Shown here: positions 1 to 8,416 of the stretch, piece by piece
Numbering within the stretch: the first letter of the stretch is position 1
Layout of the letters: each line of letters begins with the position of its first letter
Assembly (NCBI GenBank): GCA_017429695.1
Contig: JAFROK010000058.1
Location: 1 to 64,000, forward strand
Length of the DNA stretch: 64,000 nt
Origin: Clostridia bacterium
GTDB lineage: Bacteria > Bacillota > Clostridia > Christensenellales > Aristaeellaceae
Direction of reading: 5' to 3'
The notes under the pieces: generated by a model
Told to the model about the DNA's origin: nothing
The model's database searches: none
Seen by the model: only the letters and a program-made list of their open reading frames with translations
Made by a program: the position numbers and the translations under genes

Positions 1-294
1 CCCATACGGTTCAAAGATCTTTTTGATATGCTCCAGGTACTCCCATTCTTCAGGCATGTCAAAATCCATCATCAGGGTAAAAATCATCCCGTAATTCCCG
101 GATGCGGCAAAGTTCCTGAATATCAGGTCGCGCATTTCAGCAATCGTCTTTCCGTCATACCGGCCGAAGATCTCAATCACAGGCTCGATCGTCATATGAT
201 TATGGAAGAGCCTGAGATCTGTGATTTTCATCAGTTCCTGGCCGACCGTCATCTTGCCGACTGCTGCGTCCCCGATGATGAATACCAGTTTCAT
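1..294 (-). CDS. P-loop nucleotide kinase-like protein (3' end cut by window edge)
   Basis: The reading frame starts at an ATG on the minus strand at 294 and runs off the left edge, giving 98 visible residues. The N-terminus is a hydrophobic beta strand followed by a Walker A motif, GDAAVGKMT, at about residues 8-16, so it binds ATP or GTP. The motif at the extreme N-terminus is typical of small AAA/shikimate-kinase-like P-loop kinases, and a phosphotransfer role on a small molecule is an inference. A GGAGG sits about nine bases upstream of the ATG. The substrate cannot be told and the C-terminal lid region is outside the window. Confidence 0.75.
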   Translation of the reverse strand, partial: MKLVFIIGDAAVGKMTVGQELMKITDLRLFHNHMTIEPVIEIFGRYDGKTIAEMRDLIFRNFAASGNYGMIFTLMMDFDMPEEWEYLEHIKKIFEPYG

Positions 295-388
295 ATTCCG
301 TCCTCCATGCTCAAGGAAATATAAAGCGATGGTTATATCATTCGTCATGTAGTGAAGGATTCCTGTCAGCAGCATCCGCATAATAAAA

Positions 389-416
389 GCCTGCCGATCA
401 AACCGGATCAGCAGGC
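389..416 (-). terminator. Intrinsic terminator of the flavodoxin-like gene
   Basis: An 11-bp stem with one mismatch (GCCTGCCGATC / GATCAGCAGGC) and a 6-nt loop lies just past the stop of the gene at 435. Read on the minus strand it is followed by TTTTATTA, the expected U-rich tail. Confidence 0.7.
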
Positions 417-434
417 AAGCCGGGGCCAATATAT

Positions 435-1043
435 TCATTGCAGTATCTCCTGTTCCCAGGTAAGTTCGGCATCCACAAGGTGCAGATAACTGGATCCGTC
501 CTCCTCGTATATTTCAAGACGCCCGGTTACAGTTATATCCGTTCCTGCTTCGGGATAGTCATCCAGCCAGGCATGATCGCCGTTCCAGACAAACTCAATT
601 CCCTTGGCACAGCAGGCTGTAGCATCAGGAATAATACAGGTATGGTAAACAATCCCGTGCGCCTCTCCACCGCCTGTCAGTATGAGGACACCTTTCTTTG
701 CCTTCATTTCTTTGGAGGTTTTCAGGAAAAAATGATTGCTCCAGATAAAATTCAGCCTGCTGATGGCTGAAAAAAGAGGAGGCGTCACAAAAGACATATA
801 CAAGGGGGATGCGATAATGAGAACATCATAATCATCTTTCAGCAGCGTGTCCATTTTATCCCTGATGCAGCATCCTTCTTTTTCCCAGCAATATCTGCAG
901 TCATTACATGGCTGAATATTTTCTTCATAGGTGTTCAAAGTTGAAAACTCAGTATTTGGGGGGAATTTGCTTTTCACTCTTTCAAGAATATAGACCGTAT
1001 CACCATTTGGCCGAGGCGATCCGTTCAAAATCTGTACCTTCAT
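435..1043 (-). CDS. Flavodoxin/NADPH-dependent FMN reductase-like protein with foreign C-terminal half
   Basis: A 202-residue protein; the start at 1043 is chosen because AAAGGAG lies directly upstream, while the longer frame has no such site. Residues 1-125 look like an iron-sulfur flavoprotein of the flavodoxin fold: an FMN phosphate loop NGSPRP at 7-12, a cysteine cluster C46, C49, C52, C58, C59, and the strand LIIASPLYMS. From about residue 126 the sequence stops resembling a flavodoxin and becomes a short region with HTC, DATACC and alternating beta strands (TDITVTGRLEIY), like the C-terminus of small membrane or lipoproteins. The protein may be a fusion, a chimera from a deletion, or an assembly join. 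Flavin binding by the N-terminal half is likely; activity is doubtful because the second half of the fold is missing. Confidence 0.6.
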   Translation of the reverse strand: MKVQILNGSPRPNGDTVYILERVKSKFPPNTEFSTLNTYEENIQPCNDCRYCWEKEGCCIRDKMDTLLKDDYDVLIIASPLYMSFVTPPLFSAISRLNFIWSNHFFLKTSKEMKAKKGVLILTGGGEAHGIVYHTCIIPDATACCAKGIEFVWNGDHAWLDDYPEAGTDITVTGRLEIYEEDGSSYLHLVDAELTWEQEILQ

Positions 1044-1125
1044 GAAAACTCCTTTGCACGGCAAAATTCGTGATATAACATTCTGACTCCTCATATAAAT
1101 CCATTTGCAAAATCAAATGAATTGT

Positions 1126-1644
1126 TTATTCTTTTCGAAATGGATTGGGAATATGATCCGAGACAACCTTCGCAATATCATTCGCAAACGCGATGAATTC
1201 TTCCGCATTGAAGTCCGGCTGTGAGCAGCCGACCTCAAACTCTGTGTTGTCGTAGTAGGTATACCATCCTGTTTCAAAAAACCCGTTCCTGAGGTAAAAA
1301 CGCTTGACAGCGTTACAGACCTCTGCCGGAACCGGCGCCTCATATTCCACTACAACCTGCCTGCCCGGATTCTGCCTGATCAGTTCCCGGACGGCGCTGC
1401 CCCCGATTCCTTTCGAACGCAGATCCTTCCTGACAGCAAAATAAGCAAGGTAAACCAGGTTTCTATAATACCGGACGGCCATAAAGCCTGCCGGCTCATG
1501 ATGATAATCAATGCACCAGACTTTTGCGCCGGAAACAAGCATGTCGCTCAGTGAACAACGTTCAGCCTCCGGTATCGCTTCCTCATTGATTGCTTCCAGG
1601 ACCGGCAGCTCTGCAGAACGTTCTGTGATTTCTCTGATTTCCAC
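1126..1644 (-). CDS. GNAT-family N-acetyltransferase
   Basis: A 172-residue cytoplasmic enzyme expected to move an acetyl group from acetyl-CoA to an unidentified amine. The GNAT core is visible at about residues 55-110: a strand YLAYFAVRKDLR, then the acetyl-CoA pyrophosphate loop RSKGIGG and helix VRELI. The C-terminal part has the usual FYLRNGFFETGWY motif near residues 115-130. It starts at a GTG at 1644 with GGAGGG upstream. It stands alone between the flavodoxin-like gene and the MFS transporter. Length is normal for the family. Confidence 0.85.
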   Translation of the reverse strand: MEIREITERSAELPVLEAINEEAIPEAERCSLSDMLVSGAKVWCIDYHHEPAGFMAVRYYRNLVYLAYFAVRKDLRSKGIGGSAVRELIRQNPGRQVVVEYEAPVPAEVCNAVKRFYLRNGFFETGWYTYYDNTEFEVGCSQPDFNAEEFIAFANDIAKVVSDHIPNPFRKE

Positions 1645-1679
1645 TGTGCCCTCCAGAAACAGAAACTTTTGATTATTTT

Positions 1680-1709
1680 ATCATAGACCTGTAATTTCCA
1701 AAAGAACAA
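1680..1709 (-). promoter_or_regulatory. Possible sigma-70 promoter for the GNAT gene
   Basis: On the minus strand TTGTTC (1704-1709) and TATGAT (1680-1685) are separated by 18 bp and lie 36 bp upstream of the GTG start. The -35 box is only moderately close to consensus. Confidence 0.4.
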
Positions 1710-1794
1710 TCATCCTGGAGCGCCCGAAAGTCGGACCCTGCAGGAAAATCAGACGTTATGCAGATCGCAGGTCCTCCGGCGTATACCGGATCAC

Positions 1795-3096
1795 TTATAT
1801 TGATCTAACATGCCTGTTCGCCAGCATCAGGATTGCGGTTGCCGTGAAACCGGCTGCGCAGATGGCCAGCAGCACGGAACTGCCGAATGCCTGAAGCGCT
1901 GCACCCGCCAATACGGAGGCAATCGGGATCATTCCCTGTGAGCCGATACTCACGAGACTGCCCACTTTGCTGAGCTTGTTTCTTTCCACCCTGCTTTGTA
2001 TCGTTGTACTGAGCGGAATATTAATAAATGAGAGAAGAAATCCCACCGCAAGGCATCCGGCACAAAACAGCAATAAGAATCCGTTGATCGAGACGTCCTG
2101 ATCTGCAAGCCACCAGTATCCGGCTGCCAGTACAATCATAACACCAGCAAGCAGGCAGAGCCTTACAGCCACTTTATGTCCGCATTTTTCTTCCTGCTTC
2201 CTTGCGCTGAGGATCGCGGCGCCGATCAGGGAACTGGCGCCGATACAGACGCTGAACACAGACGACCACAATTCGGGTTTCAGGAGGCTGTCGAAAAGAT
2301 AATTCGGCGCATTCACCAGATCGGTCTTAATAAAATACGGAATGAAATTTCCTGTTACCGGTGTCATAAAGAAGTTAATAAACAGTGCAGAACCCATGAT
2401 GGCCAGAATTGCCTTCTGACCTTTCAGATACAGGAAGCCTTCCTTCATATCCGACACAGCGAGCCTGAGCGTAATGGGCTCCGGAGACGGCGTATGAGCA
2501 TAGCGGATCATCATTTCCGAAACGCCGGAGATGATAAAGCATACGCCGACACCCAGAAAGAGCAGATTCATCGGCAGCGTCGCATACAACAGGCCTGCCA
2601 GCACAACACCAAGGATTGTTTCCATGGAGCTCTTGATGGAAAAATAAGCATTCGCCTGCTGCAGCTGCTCCGGTTTTACGATGTTTGGCAGCATCGCTCC
2701 CGCAGCGGGAGTGAAGATGCCGCTGACGATATTTCCCAGTATTCCGAGTACAAACAGGATCACGATATGGGCATCCGGCGAAGGAAGGATCATCATCAAT
2801 ACGGTGGCCAGTATGATCATCCCGCCCTTGAAATAATCGCAGACATACATGATTCTGGCTTTGTTGACGCGATCCCCCAGGACACCGCCGACCGGCGTGA
2901 ACAGCAGCAGCGCCGCTCCGCACAGGGCAAGATAAACACCCTGCAGGAAGGCATTGTTACCGCTGATCTCCAGTATGTAGAAACCGACCGCGAAATTGTA
3001 CAGAAGCGCACCCAGTTCTGACACCAGCGCACCCAGAAAAACCAGGCGATAATTCCTGTTTGCAAATACGTTGACCGTTTTCGCTTCACTGTTCAT
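1795..3096 (-). CDS. MFS transporter
   Basis: A 433-residue integral membrane protein with about twelve hydrophobic segments, of the major facilitator superfamily. The loop between helices 2 and 3 has GGVLGDRVNKARIM, the usual MFS signature GxLxDRxxRRxxx. A long central loop near residues 195-220 divides the two six-helix halves. Proteins of this type in Bacillota are often drug or small-molecule exporters, but the substrate cannot be told. The first 11 bp overlap the end of the upstream XRE regulator gene, so the two are co-transcribed and translationally coupled; the regulator may control the exporter. Confidence 0.85.
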   Translation of the reverse strand: MNSEAKTVNVFANRNYRLVFLGALVSELGALLYNFAVGFYILEISGNNAFLQGVYLALCGAALLLFTPVGGVLGDRVNKARIMYVCDYFKGGMIILATVLMMILPSPDAHIVILFVLGILGNIVSGIFTPAAGAMLPNIVKPEQLQQANAYFSIKSSMETILGVVLAGLLYATLPMNLLFLGVGVCFIISGVSEMMIRYAHTPSPEPITLRLAVSDMKEGFLYLKGQKAILAIMGSALFINFFMTPVTGNFIPYFIKTDLVNAPNYLFDSLLKPELWSSVFSVCIGASSLIGAAILSARKQEEKCGHKVAVRLCLLAGVMIVLAAGYWWLADQDVSINGFLLLFCAGCLAVGFLLSFINIPLSTTIQSRVERNKLSKVGSLVSIGSQGMIPIASVLAGAALQAFGSSVLLAICAAGFTATAILMLANRHVRSI

Positions 3097-4162
3097 CGCG
3101 GATCATCTTCTTCCATGTTTGTAACAGCGCCTGATTTCCCAACAGGTTCAGCAATTTTTCAACGCTGTCCGCCGCTGTCGCCCCGAGTCCGTCGCACATA
3201 ATGACTTCATTGCGAAGCACAGGGAAACTGAGCGTCTCTATTCCGTAATCAGGCGCAGCGTCAAACTGACGGACGCCAGTGCAGACCTTGTTCAGGTATG
3301 CTGTCGCTTTTTCTGTATTTCCTTCCAGGGAATAAATATGCGCCATCATCGCATACATGTTGACCATGAGTTTATCCGCAAAATCTGTTTTTTCCCCTTC
3401 TTTCAGCGGACGCAGGAACTCAATGACCCCGGACATCAGTTTTCGCGCGGAAACATACTCTCCCCGCGAAGACAATACAATCACATGGCCCACAACCGAA
3501 TCGACCAGGCTGATCGTACTCTGCAGCATCGCCTTGACAAGGAACGGCTCTGCCTCATCCGGCTTTTTCAGATCCAATGCAAGCACAGTTCCGATCGTGT
3601 CGCTGTAAAGGCCTCCCGCATTGTTTCTTTTCAGCAGTTCGATGCTTTTTTCCCGCTCACCCAGGAGCATATATGCATCTGCTGTTTCACCAATGATTGT
3701 CTGCTCACTGATTTCCGGATCATGGTTCTGAGAAATCAGCCGCCTGGCCTGCTCATACAGTTCCAGCGCCCGTCTGGTCTCGGAATGGTCTTTGCTTCCC
3801 ACCCCGAAGAACGCATATACCCTGGCGCAGCCATGGACAACCTCAAAAGAATTCGGATATTTTTTGAGGACTTTTTCCGCTTCATCCAGCGCTTCGGGGT
3901 TTCTGACGCGGCAGTATTCCCTCATTCGCTGTATGACTGCAGCGATGTCGTTATCTTTTATCCTGTAGCCCAGAAGCGCATCCATTGAGGTGTCGAAAAA
4001 GTCGGCAATTTCAACCAGCATATTGAGTTCGGGGATGGATTGGCCCGATTCCCATTTATACACGGAACCCACGGTCACGCCCAGGGCTTCAGCCAGCTGG
4101 TCCTGGGTGAGTCTTCGTTCCTTCCGAAAAGCGCGGATATTCTCAGCAAGGGTCAATTTCAT
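3086..4162 (-). CDS. XRE-family transcriptional regulator with TPR-like C-terminus
   Basis: A 358-residue cytoplasmic regulator. Residues 1-62 form a Cro/C1 helix-turn-helix (LTQDQLAEALGVTVGSVYKW), and the remainder is all-helical with spaced Ala/Leu/Tyr patterns like tetratricopeptide repeats (for example ALELYEQARRLI and ADAYMLLGEREKSIELL). Such XRE-TPR proteins in Gram-positive bacteria often sense a peptide or partner protein through the TPR part; that role is inferred here. It is the first gene of a two-gene operon with the MFS transporter at 1795-3096 and has a good promoter just upstream. Confidence 0.85.
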   Translation of the reverse strand: MKLTLAENIRAFRKERRLTQDQLAEALGVTVGSVYKWESGQSIPELNMLVEIADFFDTSMDALLGYRIKDNDIAAVIQRMREYCRVRNPEALDEAEKVLKKYPNSFEVVHGCARVYAFFGVGSKDHSETRRALELYEQARRLISQNHDPEISEQTIIGETADAYMLLGEREKSIELLKRNNAGGLYSDTIGTVLALDLKKPDEAEPFLVKAMLQSTISLVDSVVGHVIVLSSRGEYVSARKLMSGVIEFLRPLKEGEKTDFADKLMVNMYAMMAHIYSLEGNTEKATAYLNKVCTGVRQFDAAPDYGIETLSFPVLRNEVIMCDGLGATAADSVEKLLNLLGNQALLQTWKKMIRDEQ

Positions 4163-4195
4163 TTTTCCTGACCTCCGGAATCTTGATTCAGCTTT

Positions 4196-4224
4196 ATTAT
4201 ATTCTGAAAAAGAAAGGAAGTGAA
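4196..4224 (-). promoter_or_regulatory. Promoter of the XRE-MFS operon
   Basis: On the minus strand TTCACT (4219-4224) and a perfect TATAAT (4196-4201) are 17 bp apart, 34 bp upstream of the ATG at 4162. The weak -35 fits a regulated promoter. Confidence 0.6.
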
Positions 4225-4334
4225 GACATTACCAATACTATTAGGAAAAAATTTTCACATGCTGTCAGTATGGAATTTGCTTGCGAAAACCGCTGTTCCG
4301 GCATCATTCACCGTGATTCAGTCATCATATCCAG

Positions 4335-5474
4335 TCAGTTCATTTCCACCAGAATGGCTTTCTCCGGTGAAAAGTAATCATCCAGATTGCTGCTTAATCC
4401 GGCAGCCATATATGCCTGTTCAAAAGGGATTTCCTCGATATTGCTCAGATACACGAAGCATGAATCCACCGCCGCATTAGGCATTCTTCCTTTGATTTCG
4501 AGCCGGTATTGATAGGAATAGCCATCGCACATCCAGGTTCCGTCGGCCATTTCCTGATATGTTTTCATGTTTCCTGCAACCGTTTTTTTAACGGTATTTT
4601 CTTCCGGAACGGTTGCCTCCCACAGCACCTCATGATAGTGGCAAAGGCATATGCCGTCTTCCCGGCAGGACATCGTGTTCAGGAAATCCACATCCCGCCC
4701 GATGGCCTCGCGCCGGGTGAAGGGGCTGCCATCCGGGTTCTTTTCCTCAGTTTCCACCAGAAGATAATCCGCTTCCGCCAGCGGAACAATCTGCTCCGGC
4801 ACCGTGCCGGGTGCATATGCTTCACTTTCCAGCAGTTCGTGGCCTGCGCTGAACTGCAGCAGACGGATCTCCATGGGTTCGCGAACCGCCTGGATCTGAA
4901 TGCTGACTGCCGTGGTATCGGTGATTTCACTGCCGTTTTCCGTGTGCCTCCGCTCATCCCGGAGCGTCTGTCCGACAGACGAGCCGGGGGGATCCATTGC
5001 CGCGCTGATCCCCATGAAGTCACCGGGAACCGCGAATACCTGTCCGGAATCAGTGCGAAACACAGGATTATAGAAAAAGAGTGTCTCATCCTGGCCGGGA
5101 ACAAATTTGATCGTCGCATCCATTGCGACGGAACTGCCGTCTTCACTCATATTGAAATCAACGGCGGATATCCCGTCATCTGCGTTTGAAATGATGCTGC
5201 CTTCTCCGTTATCCTCCGAAGCGATAAAACAGATCAGGCGAAGTCCGCTGACATTCCCGAATTGATATTCAGTTTCATCATCCGGCCCTTTCTGTACGCA
5301 GGAAGCCGGCAGGACGCCTGTTTCATCGGTATATTCCGCCAGGTCTTCCCGGGTAATCAGCAGGCCGATCAGCCGGGATCCTTCCGATGGATCGACAGGA
5401 ACAGTCTCCTCAGCCAGGGATACCGAAACAAGCAATATGGCAATCACGGACAATATAGCCGCCATTTTTTTCAC
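4335..5474 (-). CDS. Secreted protein of unknown function
   Basis: A 379-residue exported protein. A Lys-Lys N-terminus and a hydrophobic stretch (AAILSVIAILLVSVSLA) form a clear signal peptide cleaved near residue 21. No lipobox cysteine is present, so it is probably released or loosely held at the surface. The mature part is acidic and mostly beta-rich, with no motif I recognise. The start is a GTG at 5474, with AGAGGTG upstream. It is a single gene with no obvious functional link to its neighbours. Confidence 0.7.
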   Translation of the reverse strand: MKKMAAILSVIAILLVSVSLAEETVPVDPSEGSRLIGLLITREDLAEYTDETGVLPASCVQKGPDDETEYQFGNVSGLRLICFIASEDNGEGSIISNADDGISAVDFNMSEDGSSVAMDATIKFVPGQDETLFFYNPVFRTDSGQVFAVPGDFMGISAAMDPPGSSVGQTLRDERRHTENGSEITDTTAVSIQIQAVREPMEIRLLQFSAGHELLESEAYAPGTVPEQIVPLAEADYLLVETEEKNPDGSPFTRREAIGRDVDFLNTMSCREDGICLCHYHEVLWEATVPEENTVKKTVAGNMKTYQEMADGTWMCDGYSYQYRLEIKGRMPNAAVDSCFVYLSNIEEIPFEQAYMAAGLSSNLDDYFSPEKAILVEMN

Positions 5475-5598
5475 GGGTCTTCACCTCTTTTTTTGCCTTC
5501 TCAAACCGGAACATTCGCCAATACAACAATCCGTTTGATTGCTGTTGATATTTTCATCTTAATCACCTTCCTCCGCCACCTGTCCGTATGTATGTGCG

Positions 5599-5886
5599 CT
5601 ATTTTCTGGTCAGATTGGCATAAGGCTCGCCCATCAGGATATGGGCGTATCCGTCGCCTTCCGTTTCGCACAGGAATTCCACATCCACGCAGGACTGGAA
5701 AACCATCACGATATCGCTTCCGCCGAAAAGGGAATGCCCCATCGGGTCGCCTTTTTCAACCGTTGTTCCGACTGCCAGGTTCTCCTCCCAGTTGCAGGAG
5801 CAAATCTGGCACATACCGATGGGCAGTACCGCCACCAGGCCGTACTCCCCTGTGTCAATCATCACGCAATCCCTGGTTTCGATCAT
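5599..5886 (-). pseudogene. psd: Phosphatidylserine decarboxylase, C-terminal fragment
   Basis: Only about 95 residues remain of an enzyme usually 200-300 residues long. The fragment has the typical end of the family: a lipoyl-like beta fold (YGLVAVLPIGMCQICS), a VEKGDPMGH turn, and FGGSDIVMVF. The GGS triplet is where the pyruvoyl-dependent decarboxylases cut themselves to make the cofactor. The substrate-binding N-terminal domain is absent and an in-frame stop lies nine codons upstream of the first ATG, so the gene is a remnant and should not make phosphatidylethanolamine. What lies between it and the methyltransferase at 5937 is not coding. Confidence 0.7.
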
Positions 5887-5936
5887 CTGCCATCCGGGAA
5901 CATCGTCTGACCGTCAAAGCAGAAATCCACAATATG

Positions 5937-6527
5937 TTACTTCATAAGGCGGATAAGATGAGCATTCCCAATCTCAAACATCTTGTGGACTATTAATCCG
6001 GCTTGTTCTGCCAGCATCATCGTTCTTTCCGGTGTATCCGGATAAATCCGGATTTTTCTGTTGCCCATATTGATCCATTTGCTCTGGTTTTTGTCAAGTG
6101 ATATACAGAGAAGACCGTTTTTATTCAATAACAAGGCGGCTTTGGCGATCACCTGCTCCTTGTCTTCAAAATGCATCATCGTCAGTGAAGAATAGATCAC
6201 ATCAAACGTTTCTGTAAACGGATATACCATGAAATCATCGCAGATCAGTGTAATATTCGAATAAGCCCGCAGGTTTTCTCTTGCCCGTGCAATGGTCTTT
6301 GGCGATATGTCTATTCCAGTCAGATGTCTGCAGCGTCCGGCTGTTTTTGCCGCAAGTCTTCCTGTCCCCACGCCTATTTCAAGAACCGCTTTGGATTCAT
6401 CCAGTTCCATCATGTCCAGGAATGCTGGCCCATCCCATGATTCCATGTATTTCTGTAAAACCGGCGGATCATGAAACGGATCATTGTTCTCCTCAATGAG
6501 TAAATCATAATGGGTTTTTGTGTCCAT
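5937..6527 (-). CDS. Class I SAM-dependent methyltransferase
   Basis: A 196-residue cytoplasmic enzyme with a Rossmann methyltransferase core. Motif I is VLEIGVGTGRLA at about residues 49-60, the acidic end of strand 2 is GIDISPKTI, and post-motif II is FDVIYSSLTMMHF. It resembles UbiE/Methyltransf_11-type proteins acting on small molecules, but the acceptor cannot be told. GGAGCG sits ahead of the ATG at 6527. It lies just upstream of the decarboxylase remnant on the same strand, which gives no clue to function. Confidence 0.85.
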   Translation of the reverse strand: MDTKTHYDLLIEENNDPFHDPPVLQKYMESWDGPAFLDMMELDESKAVLEIGVGTGRLAAKTAGRCRHLTGIDISPKTIARARENLRAYSNITLICDDFMVYPFTETFDVIYSSLTMMHFEDKEQVIAKAALLLNKNGLLCISLDKNQSKWINMGNRKIRIYPDTPERTMMLAEQAGLIVHKMFEIGNAHLIRLMK

Positions 6528-6669
6528 ATATCATCGCTCCGTCATCCCGTTTTGTTCGGCCAGGCAAGCTTAATGATATCCCTTACGTTTCTGTAAACAG
6601 TTTTTCCAAATGGATCATAACATAGTTCAGAAGGAAAAGGAAGGGGAACAGCGCGTTTCAGATAATTGA

Positions 6670-6705
6670 AAAGGAGTGCCTTTCCTGGTTGAAAAGCACT
6701 CCTTT
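6670..6705 (-). terminator. Terminator of the sigma-factor operon
   Basis: A perfect 10-bp stem (AAAGGAGTGC / GCACTCCTTT) with a 16-nt loop lies 33 bp past the stop of the DUF4097 gene. The minus-strand tail is T-rich but interrupted, so termination may be partial. Confidence 0.6.
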
Positions 6706-6737
6706 GGGGGCGTCCTGAAGCAGCAATGTCAGAAATC

Positions 6738-7682
6738 TCAGTCTGCCTTTACCAGCAGGATGTCGCCGGATGTGGTCTTGATGGTGCAGTTCCTGCTTCC
6801 GTCGCCCACGGTGTAGATTTTCCCGTCCTTCGAGACACTGGCAAATCCGTTGTAATCAAAGTCGCCGCTGGTCATGCTGACTTCGCAGGTGAATCCGGGA
6901 TCCTCGGGCAGTGCGGCCTTCACGTTACCGGAAGTCACACCGATCTTCAGGTTCTCAAAGGCACCGAAGTTGACGTTGATCTTCCCGCTGGTGGCGCCGA
7001 TTTCCACGTCGCCGGGTTTGCCGGTAATCACCATGTCGCCGGAAGTCGCCTTGATAGCTGCCCGTTTCGCGTTCCCCAGGTCCACATTCAGGTTGCCGCT
7101 GGTCACGCCGATCTTTACATCTTCCGTTTCCCCGTTCAGGCGGATGGTCAGGTCGCCGCTGGTCGCATTGGTCGTCAGCTTCTTCGTGTTCAGGGTCACG
7201 TCGATATCACCGCTGGTCAGGGTCAGGTCCGTCTCGTCCGCGGTCAGTTCCGGAATCTTGACATCGCCGCTGGTCATGTGCATCTTCGCGGTCTTCAGCA
7301 CGGTGCCTTCAGGCAGGGAAATGATCAGTGTCTTTTTCAGGTTGTCAAACAGCCGGATCCTGCCGGATTTGGAATACTGAATCCGCAGCGTGCTGCCGTC
7401 CAGCCACCAGCGCATTTCATCGTCGCCTTCAATGGTGCGGTTGCCGGTTTCGGAAATGATAATCCCGCTTCCGCTGTGGTATTCCACCTTCACCTGGCCA
7501 TTCAGCCAGTTCACGTCCAGGCTGTCCACCACGCCGTTCACGGTGGTCCCGCCAGCCGTATACTGATCCGCGTTGGCATAGGTAAATCCGATATTATTCC
7601 CGAAAATCAGCACAGCGCCGACCCCCAGCGCAACCAGCAGTACAATCAGGGAAATGGTCAGGATCTTGGACTTTTTCATCAT
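6738..7682 (-). CDS. Membrane-anchored DUF4097-type protein
   Basis: A 314-residue protein with one N-terminal membrane segment (ILTISLIVLLVALGVGAVLIF) and a long extracytoplasmic part. From about residue 110 it contains a stack of short repeated beta turns, each with the phrase (A/V/M)TSGD or TSGNL spaced 15-20 residues apart, as in the DUF4097 putative adhesin family, which forms a right-handed beta solenoid. It is the last gene of a three-gene operon with the ECF sigma factor and anti-sigma factor, overlapping the latter by 4 bp. DUF4097 proteins are commonly found next to such sigma/anti-sigma pairs, and a role in envelope sensing or response is likely but not demonstrated. Confidence 0.85.
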   Translation of the reverse strand: MMKKSKILTISLIVLLVALGVGAVLIFGNNIGFTYANADQYTAGGTTVNGVVDSLDVNWLNGQVKVEYHSGSGIIISETGNRTIEGDDEMRWWLDGSTLRIQYSKSGRIRLFDNLKKTLIISLPEGTVLKTAKMHMTSGDVKIPELTADETDLTLTSGDIDVTLNTKKLTTNATSGDLTIRLNGETEDVKIGVTSGNLNVDLGNAKRAAIKATSGDMVITGKPGDVEIGATSGKINVNFGAFENLKIGVTSGNVKAALPEDPGFTCEVSMTSGDFDYNGFASVSKDGKIYTVGDGSRNCTIKTTSGDILLVKAD

Positions 7683-8416
7683 GCTTCTCCTCTTTTCGTC
7701 TTAATCGTATATCCCAGCAGGGCAGCCGCCCCGATACAGGCAACAGCCATCAGGATCGTCACAAACACACTCTTGCTGTGCAGGCTGATCATGTTCATCA
7801 TATTGGCAAACAGGATCATGTCCGCGCTCAGGACCAGAAGCGGCCGGTTGAAATCGCCGATCAGGTTCCGCACCGGCCGGGCCCTGACCACAAACGGCAG
7901 GAAAACCACACCCAGCCCGAACAGCATGCCGGAAGCCGCCGTAAAGAACCACCCGCCGCCGCTGTTGATGGCGCATACCGCCAGCAGCAGCACCAGGCTG
8001 GCGCAGAACGCGCAGAAGGTCCAGAACAGTTTATCCTCCGGCACCATCAGGGGAACCACCGTCAGCGAAGCGGCAACCGCCAGCCCGCCCAGCACGATAA
8101 AGAACCAGCCCAGGCCCGAGCCCGTGGCGATATTCACAATCAGGCACACCAGAATGGGAATCATGAAGATCCCGGCGATCACCGATCCGACCGCCGCGCT
8201 GCGGCGTTTGAACCGCTTCGCCTGGTACTCAATCACTTCGGTCTTTTCACTCTGCAGGTTACTTTCGATTTCATGGGAGCGGAGCTTTTCCAGTTCCGCG
8301 GTGCACTCCGGACATTCCGGAAGATGTTTTTCTATCAGTTCCCGGCTCGCGTCGCTGCAGACGTCGTCAGCATACAGCGGCAGCAGATCCCGGATCACAG
8401 CACATTCCTGATTCAT
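7679..8416 (-). CDS. Anti-sigma factor with zinc-finger (zf-HC2) domain
   Basis: A 245-residue membrane protein. Residues 1-45 form a zf-HC2 anti-sigma domain (CAVIRDLLPLYADD, then HLPECPEC), which holds zinc through His and Cys and binds the sigma factor. After a short linker come about five hydrophobic segments ending near residue 240. The gene overlaps the upstream sigma gene by 4 bp and the downstream DUF4097 gene by 4 bp, so all three are translationally coupled. It most likely keeps the sigma factor inactive at the membrane until an envelope signal arrives. Confidence 0.85.
   Translation of the reverse strand: MNQECAVIRDLLPLYADDVCSDASRELIEKHLPECPECTAELEKLRSHEIESNLQSEKTEVIEYQAKRFKRRSAAVGSVIAGIFMIPILVCLIVNIATGSGLGWFFIVLGGLAVAASLTVVPLMVPEDKLFWTFCAFCASLVLLLAVCAINSGGGWFFTAASGMLFGLGVVFLPFVVRARPVRNLIGDFNRPLLVLSADMILFANMMNMISLHSKSVFVTILMAVACIGAAALLGYTIKTKRGEA

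Noticed and set aside
2176-3021. Open frame of 281 codons on the plus strand
   Set aside because: Antisense of the MFS transporter; no signal, ribosome site or domain.
6726-8411. Open frame of 561 codons on the plus strand
   Set aside because: Antisense of the DUF4097 and anti-sigma genes; low-complexity composition and no family match.
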